Below, piece by piece: positions 60,739 through 64,000 of a DNA stretch of 64,000 nucleotides. Positions within the stretch are counted from its first letter, which is position 1. Every line of letters begins with the position of its first letter. The notes under the pieces are model-generated. The model had not been told where the DNA came from. It made no database searches and saw only the letters and a list, made by a program, of their open reading frames with translations. The translations under genes and the position numbers were made by a program. Source of the stretch: CAWBAT01 sp963810905 (GTDB lineage: Bacteria > Acidobacteriota > Terriglobia > Versatilivoradales > Versatilivoraceae). Where the stretch lies: contig CAWEPG010000013.1 of assembly GCA_963810905.1 (NCBI GenBank), positions 449,706 to 513,705 of the forward strand. The letters run 5' to 3'.

Positions 60739-62131
60739 CGGGAGCCTGGTTCGCGGCCGCGGCGGCCTGCTGCTCCTTGCGACGCTCCGGACCGCGATAG
60801 CTCGGGTCATCCGCCTTGCGCCGATTGAACATGCCCTGCCGCATCGACACGAGGAAAGCGCGGATTTCTTCCGACAGCCGCACCGACTGCTGCGACAGGT
60901 TGGCCGACGCCGACTTGGTAGTCGCCGCATGCTGCGCGGTCTCGCCCGCATTGTCGGAGACCGCGTGCACGCTGCCGGTGATGTCGCTGATGCCGGCGAA
61001 TGCCTGCTCGATGTTGCGGGCGATCTCGGTGGTCGCGGCAGTCTGCGCACCGACCGCCGCGGCAACGTGATCGGTGATGCCGGCGACCTCGTCGACCGTC
61101 TGACGGAGCCGTTCGATGGCCTGGACCGCGCTGTCGGTCGATCGTCGCACGCCCTCGATATGGCCGGTGATTTCCGCCGTCGCGGATGCGGTCTGGGTCG
61201 CCAGCGCCTTCACTTCCTGCGCGACCACGGCAAAACCCTTGCCGGCCTCGCCGGCGCGCGCCGCCTCGATCGTCGCGTTGAGCGCCAGAAGATTGGTCTG
61301 CTCGGCGACCGCGGTGATGAGCTTGACGACGTCGCCGATGCGGGCGGCGGCGGCATTGAGCTCGGCGACCGACCTGCCGGTCTCGCCGGCCATCTCGACG
61401 GCCTGCCGCGCCATCCCGGTCGAACGTTCGACCTCGTGGCTGATCTCGGCGGCCGAGTTGGTCAGCTGCGTCGTCGCCGCCGCGACGGTCTGCATGTTGA
61501 CGCTCGCCTGCTCGGAGGCGGCCGCCACCGTGGTGACCTGCTCGCGCGTTCCGGTCGCGCCGTGCTCGAGGCGGTCGGCCATGCCGCGCATCTTGGTCGA
61601 GGCGTTGGATACGTCGCTGCTGATGGCGGCGATGGCCTGCTCGAAGCGGGTCACGTTGGAATCGAAGGCGGCAACGCTGGCCTTGATCGCATTGGTCGCG
61701 CCGTTGATGGTGTCGGCGGCCGTCAGGAAGGCGCCATGCAGTCCCTCCGGCAGGATGCGCCGGTAGTGCCGGTTGCGGCAGACCTCGGACATCGAGGCGC
61801 TCGCCTCGCGGATGAAGGCGTCGCAGCGGTCGATCATGTCGTTGACGAGGTCGCGCATGTGGCCCATGTCGCCGCCTTCCGACACGTCGAGGATGCGGGC
61901 CTCGAAGTCGCCGAGCGCGACGCCGTGCGCGACGCGGCCGACGTCCGCCAGGAACCGGCGCAGCGCCCGCAGCCAGAACACCGCGAGGCAGGCCGCGACC
62001 GCGGCGAGCGCGAGCGCGACGGTCTCGATTGCCGGCATCGCCAGCAGGGCGGCGATGGCGCCGACGAGCGCCGCCACGGCGGCGACGCAGGCGCAGACGA
62101 ACGACTTAGAGAGAGAAGATAAGCTCTTCAT
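60725..62131 (-). CDS. Methyl-accepting chemotaxis protein (cytoplasmic signalling domain with two N-terminal helices)
   Basis: 468 residues. Two transmembrane helices near the start (VAAVAALVGAIAALLAMPAI and VALALAAVAACLAVFWL) without a periplasmic sensor domain between them, a HAMP-like linker, then a classic MCP signalling hairpin with the tip sequence AVAEQTNLLALNATIEAARA followed by GEAGKGFAVVAQEVKALA. The N-terminus overlaps the PAS gene by 26 bases. The layout matches an Aer-type energy receptor split into two proteins. It ends MRQGMFNRRKADDPSYRGPE, with a basic tail. Confidence 0.92.
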   Translation of the reverse strand: MKSLSSLSKSFVCACVAAVAALVGAIAALLAMPAIETVALALAAVAACLAVFWLRALRRFLADVGRVAHGVALGDFEARILDVSEGGDMGHMRDLVNDMIDRCDAFIREASASMSEVCRNRHYRRILPEGLHGAFLTAADTINGATNAIKASVAAFDSNVTRFEQAIAAISSDVSNASTKMRGMADRLEHGATGTREQVTTVAAASEQASVNMQTVAAATTQLTNSAAEISHEVERSTGMARQAVEMAGETGRSVAELNAAAARIGDVVKLITAVAEQTNLLALNATIEAARAGEAGKGFAVVAQEVKALATQTASATAEITGHIEGVRRSTDSAVQAIERLRQTVDEVAGITDHVAAAVGAQTAATTEIARNIEQAFAGISDITGSVHAVSDNAGETAQHAATTKSASANLSQQSVRLSEEIRAFLVSMRQGMFNRRKADDPSYRGPERRKEQQAAAAANQAPVKAA

Positions 62132-62597
62132 AGGTCATCTTCTTCGAGCTGACGAAATCGACCAGATACTTGAAGCCGGCGGCGAGCGCTTCCTTGCCGT
62201 TGCGGTGCTTGGCTTCCTCGCGCAGCACGTCGGCGTAGAGCGGGATGATCACGTCGTCGAGGATCCGGCGCTCGGGCACGCGGCGGTTGGAATGGAACCC
62301 GATGATCTGGCCGTCCTTGGAGTAGGACGGCGTCACGTGCGCGAACACCCAGTAGTAGGCGCCCGATTTGGCGAGGTTCTTGACGTAGGCGAAGACCTCG
62401 CGGCGGTCGAGGATGGTGTCCCACAGGAGCCGGAACACCGCGCGCGGCATGTCGGGGTGGCGGATCAGGCTGTGCGGCGCGCCGATCAGCTCCGGCAGCG
62501 TGTAGCCGGACACGGCGCAGAACACCGAATTGGCGTAGGTGATGCGGCCTTTGACATCGGTCTTGGAGACGATGATGTCGCCGCGATCGAAGTGCAC
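62106..62597 (-). CDS. PAS-domain sensor, Aer-like, partner of the chemoreceptor
   Basis: 163 residues that form one PAS domain of the Aer/MCP type: GDIIVSKTDVKGRITYANSV, FCAVSGYTLPELIGAPHSLI, RHPDMPRAVFRLLWDTI, VFAYVKNLAKSGAYYWVFAH. The RHPDMP motif is typical of Aer-like aerotaxis sensors, which bind FAD. It begins at a GTG, as no in-frame ATG is available nearby, and its end overlaps the chemoreceptor start. It probably senses redox state or an internal ligand and signals through the receptor. Confidence 0.85.
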   Translation of the reverse strand: MHFDRGDIIVSKTDVKGRITYANSVFCAVSGYTLPELIGAPHSLIRHPDMPRAVFRLLWDTILDRREVFAYVKNLAKSGAYYWVFAHVTPSYSKDGQIIGFHSNRRVPERRILDDVIIPLYADVLREEAKHRNGKEALAAGFKYLVDFVSSKKMTYEELIFSL

Positions 62598-63006
62598 TTC
62601 GACATTGGCCGGCTGACTTCGGGGGGCGCTTGCGCCCGAAATGTTGTAGGCGAGCTTCGAGTTCGAGCGTGCTCGACCCGCCCAGTCGAGTGGTGCGAAC
62701 GTCGGATGCTGCGGATGCCATGAGGGCCCCGATTGGTCGCGCGCATTGTTGCGCTGTCTGCATCCGCCGGGGGCACACGGACGGTGGACGTGCCTCGGTC
62801 CACCGGATCAGTGGTAGCGCCGTTCCCATTGAGAAAATCTTAATCCTCTCGCACGGCTGGAGCTGCCGTAGCGTCAGCGCCGAGGGGGTGTGGCGTCGTC
62901 ACGCGCAAGGGCTGCTTCATCTTGCGGCAGTGTCACGCGTTGCCATCCGGCGACATCGAATGCGAAGCTGTGCTACGCCATTCCGTTGGGGCAGGGAGCA
63001 GGGATC
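62598..63006. other. Divergent intergenic region
   Basis: About 400 bases between the leftward PAS/MCP pair and the rightward Bug protein. It must hold both promoters; no gene or clear operator was recognised. Confidence 0.4.
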
Positions 63007-64000
63007 ATGTCGGTTCGTCGAGGTCGTTGTCTGTGGGGCGCAGCCGGACGGGCGCGCGCGGCTGCCTGGGGCGGCGTCGCGCTCGCGGTGCTGGCGGGCG
63101 GAGGCGCGGCGGCGCAGGAGTATCCCAGCCGGCCGATCACCATCGTGGTCGCCTTCCCGGCCGGCGGGTATGCCGACAGCTTCGGCCGCATCGTGGCCGA
63201 CCGCCTGGGCGACAAGGTGCACCAGAGCGTCGTGGTGGAGAACCGCGGCGGCGCCGGCGGCAACATCGGGGCGGCGAGCGTCGCGCACGCCAATCCGGAC
63301 GGCTACACGCTCCTGGTCACCACCGCGAGCATCGCGGTCAACGAGACCTACTACAAGTCCAAGAGCTATGCGGCCACCGACCTGCGCGCGATCGCGATCC
63401 CGGCCGGCGCTCCCGAGACGCTGTCGGTCAGCCCGAATGATCCGGCCAAGACGCTCGCCGAGCTCGTCGCCTCCGCGCGGGAGAAGCCGTTCGACTACGC
63501 GAGCCCGGGCATCGGCACGTCCTCGCACGTCGCGGCGGCCTATTTCTTCAAGGAGCTTGCCAAGATCGAGCCGGTGCAGGTGCCGTTCCAGGGCGGCGCG
63601 CCGGCGGTCAACGCCGTGATGGGCGGGCACGTGCGCGTGCTGATCGGCACGCTGCCGGGCTACGCGGGTCAGTTCCAGTCGCACGCGATCCGCGGCCTCG
63701 CGGTCGCGAGCGAGAAGCGGGTCGCGGAATATCCCGACATTCCGACCTACGGCGAGGGCGGACATCCGTTCGTCGCGATCAGCTGGGTCGGCGTGTTCGC
63801 GCCGGCCAGGCTCGACAGCGCGATCGCCGCCAGGCTGAACGCGGCGATCAACGAGATCGTCGCCGAGCCGGCGACCATGGCGAAGCTCAAGACCTTCAGC
63901 ATGCAGACCAGCACGCGCGGCCTCGCCGACACCGAGGCGTATTTCCGCAGCGAGGTCGCCAAGTGGGGCAAGATGGTCGAGGCGGTCGGGATCGTCGCGA
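63007..64000 (+). CDS. Bug-family tripartite tricarboxylate transporter substrate-binding protein (runs off the window)
   Basis: About 331 residues visible; the last few are beyond the end. A signal peptide (VALAVLAGGGAAAQ) is followed by the Bug hallmark YPSRPITIVVAFPAGGYADS, then VVVENRGGAGGNIGAASVAH, DGYTLLVTTASIAVN, KPFDYASPGIGTSSHVAAAY, VPFQGGAPAVNAVMGGHVRV and ISWVGVFAPARLD. These periplasmic proteins bind carboxylates or aromatic acids for TctAB-type transporters or for sensing. Its presence here would suit the aromatic-acid genes nearby. Confidence 0.92.
   Translation, partial: MSVRRGRCLWGAAGRARAAAWGGVALAVLAGGGAAAQEYPSRPITIVVAFPAGGYADSFGRIVADRLGDKVHQSVVVENRGGAGGNIGAASVAHANPDGYTLLVTTASIAVNETYYKSKSYAATDLRAIAIPAGAPETLSVSPNDPAKTLAELVASAREKPFDYASPGIGTSSHVAAAYFFKELAKIEPVQVPFQGGAPAVNAVMGGHVRVLIGTLPGYAGQFQSHAIRGLAVASEKRVAEYPDIPTYGEGGHPFVAISWVGVFAPARLDSAIAARLNAAINEIVAEPATMAKLKTFSMQTSTRGLADTEAYFRSEVAKWGKMVEAVGIVA

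Noticed and set aside
60629..62122. 497-residue open frame on the plus strand
   Set aside because: Antisense of the chemoreceptor gene, dominated by Gly, Arg and Asp; the minus strand carries the clear MCP signature.

Overview
The window joins two unlike pieces of DNA. Positions 1 to about 57,945 have moderate GC and carry a gene set that suggests a soil Acidobacteriota-type organism: Gfo/Idh/MocA oxidoreductase, YSC84 protein, GH92 glycosidase, YXWGXW-repeat and CAP proteins, and short repeats that end in hairpins. This is an inference from gene families, not a sequence search. From about 57,950 to the end the DNA is very GC-rich, with alphaproteobacterial (Bradyrhizobium-like) genes and CCTCAT-type palindromic repeats. 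The join falls in the 5' part of a ring-hydroxylating dioxygenase beta subunit whose start is missing. An assembly chimera is the simplest explanation.

Layout. 1-17 kb: mostly metabolic and secreted proteins (Gfo/Idh oxidoreductase fragment, YSC84, SurA/DsbA-like thiol oxidoreductase, O-methyltransferase, RsbRD-like protein, GH92, HEAT protein, F420-type oxidoreductase, aldo/keto reductase, acetamidase, six-hairpin protein), with an IS6 transposase relic. 17.4-51.1 kb: one leftward NRPS operon. 51.1-57.9 kb: a 3' tRNA-Met fragment, repeats and small exported proteins. 58-64 kb: alphaproteobacterial dioxygenase subunit, dihydroxyphthalate decarboxylase-like protein, a split PAS plus chemoreceptor pair, and a Bug-family binding protein.

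The NRPS operon reads, in transcription order: NRPS1 (C-A-T, C-A-T, C-A-T, C-A-T, reductase), NRPS2 (A-A-T-reductase), NRPS3 (C-A-T with degenerate C and A), NRPS4 (formyltransferase, partial C, A-T, C, acyl-CoA-ligase-type A, T), a PEP mutase/isocitrate lyase-family enzyme, and NRPS5 (C-A-T). Several junctions overlap by 4 to 8 bases, so translation is probably coupled. No thioesterase, MbtH, phosphopantetheinyl transferase or exporter is visible.

Two observations stand out. NRPS1 and NRPS2 both end in a Rossmann domain that resembles the cyanobacterial acyl-ACP reductase (AAR), including its catalytic cysteine, and not the usual SDR-type terminal reductase; this would be a different way to release a peptide aldehyde. 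The lyase gene has an in-frame TGA exactly where its family has the catalytic cysteine of the CGH motif, so it is a selenocysteine candidate.

Many genes carry single-base indels, mostly insertions, with conserved protein on both sides. The densest cluster is 12.3-15.1 kb. I read these mainly as sequence errors, and give repaired gene spans.
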